Shown here: in pieces, positions 19,024-19,376 of the stretch
Numbering within the stretch: position 1 is the stretch's first letter
Layout: each line of letters begins with the position of its first letter
Source: Minisyncoccota bacterium
GTDB lineage: Bacteria; Patescibacteriota; Microgenomatia; Levybacterales; UBA12049
Assembly: GCA_025449795.1 (NCBI GenBank)
Contig: JANWIQ010000062.1
Coordinates: 1 to 19,376 of the forward strand
Direction of reading: 5' to 3'
Length of the DNA: 19,376 nt
Notes under the pieces: generated by a model
The model's input: only the letters and a program-made list of their open reading frames with translations
Database searches by the model: none
What the model was told of the DNA's origin: nothing
Program-made: the position numbers and the translations under genes

Positions 19024-19376
19024 CCACTAAAATAGTCTATTCGAATATTTTCCTGGGGAATATGCATGTGTAAAAGTAGTTCTTGCATCGCATCGACAAA
19101 TTCTTGTCCACCAGCAATCATGAAAATACTTTTTTGAAAATCTGATACATATTCTTTAATTATTTCCTCTGTTATTCTACCCTTTTCTCCATCCCACTCT
19201 TCTTGCGTAAGAGTATAGATAATTTTCCTATTTTTATTTTCTATTTTTTTTAATTCTTCGTAAAAAAGCATATCCTCTTTACCCCTGAATGACGCAATAA
19301 GTGTCATACGAATTTGTGCATCTTTTTCTGCTGCATCCATAAGCATAGAGTGAAAAACATTTACTCCTATTCCACC
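19014..19376 (-). CDS. Ferredoxin-NADP reductase-family oxidoreductase, C-terminal part (5' end off the right edge)
   Basis: The visible 120 residues are the NAD(P)-binding half of a ferredoxin reductase-type flavoprotein. The frame is open to the window edge. GGIGVNVFHSML is the nicotinamide-site glycine motif (usually GGIGITPF), followed by a strand and RGKEDMLFYEEL, then SIFMIAGGQEFVDAMQELL, where AGGQ replaces the more usual CGPP, and the ending IRIDYFSGYE, the typical C terminus of the family. The FAD-binding half would lie beyond 19376. The electron partner cannot be judged from this part. It overlaps rmuC tail to tail. Confidence 0.85.
   Translation of the reverse strand, partial: GGIGVNVFHSMLMDAAEKDAQIRMTLIASFRGKEDMLFYEELKKIENKNRKIIYTLTQEEWDGEKGRITEEIIKEYVSDFQKSIFMIAGGQEFVDAMQELLLHMHIPQENIRIDYFSGYE

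Noticed and set aside
1..19376. UGA recoding as in Gracilibacteria or SR1
   Set aside because: UGA ends several clear genes (the CoA fusion, xfp, the cytidylyltransferase-like gene, the DUF192 gene), and glycine positions use normal GGN codons.
1..19376. CRISPR array, prophage or transposase
   Set aside because: No regular 24-40 bp repeats with unique spacers, no transposase or integrase motifs and no phage genes were seen. The only repeats are small palindromes and short tandem units.

Overview
The window reads as a gene-dense, roughly 40% GC bacterial chromosome segment, and the gene content points to the Candidate Phyla Radiation (Patescibacteria, possibly the Microgenomates side). The reasons are an archaeal-type CoA biosynthesis fusion in a bacterial background, a Lys/Ala-rich histone-H1-like protein, membrane-anchored VanW, DUF192 and solute-binding proteins, short spacers, promoters placed almost on top of start codons, and few clear Shine-Dalgarno sites. 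UGA is an ordinary stop. The lineage is an inference, since no marker gene was compared. No tRNA, rRNA, CRISPR array or insertion sequence was seen.

Left part (1-2829). A lysyl-tRNA synthetase on the minus strand runs off the left edge. It is fused in frame to an HD-family domain, and the linker is made of palindromic repeat elements. Two more elements of the same family lie in the 277-base spacer to a plus-strand gene for an ACT-domain protein.

Metabolic block (2821-9654, minus). The order of transcription is acs, xfp, tdh, kbl, with very small gaps between acs/xfp and tdh/kbl. Acs makes acetyl-CoA from acetate. Xfp makes acetyl phosphate from sugar phosphates and carries an extra C-terminal CoA-binding domain. 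Tdh and Kbl cut threonine into glycine and acetyl-CoA. All four gene products meet at activated C2 units. Upstream lies greA, with a strong promoter and an intrinsic terminator in its short leader, an attenuator-like layout.

Middle (10364-15453). A minus-strand operon holds a membrane-anchored solute-binding protein, a nucleotidyltransferase-fold protein and a fusion of archaeal-type phosphopantetheine adenylyltransferase with a DUF359 dephospho-CoA kinase, which would supply the CoA that the metabolic block uses. A 32-base divergent promoter separates this operon from a plus-strand VanW-family gene.

Right part (15454-19376). A repeat-built spacer precedes a plus-strand, ATGA-coupled cluster: a cytidylyltransferase-like gene, a DUF192 gene and tsaD. 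tsaD carries two degenerate arrays of 7-bp tandem repeats inside its reading frame. A bidirectional terminator follows. Then come a histone-like gene (minus), rmuC (plus) and, cut by the right edge, a ferredoxin-reductase-like gene (minus).
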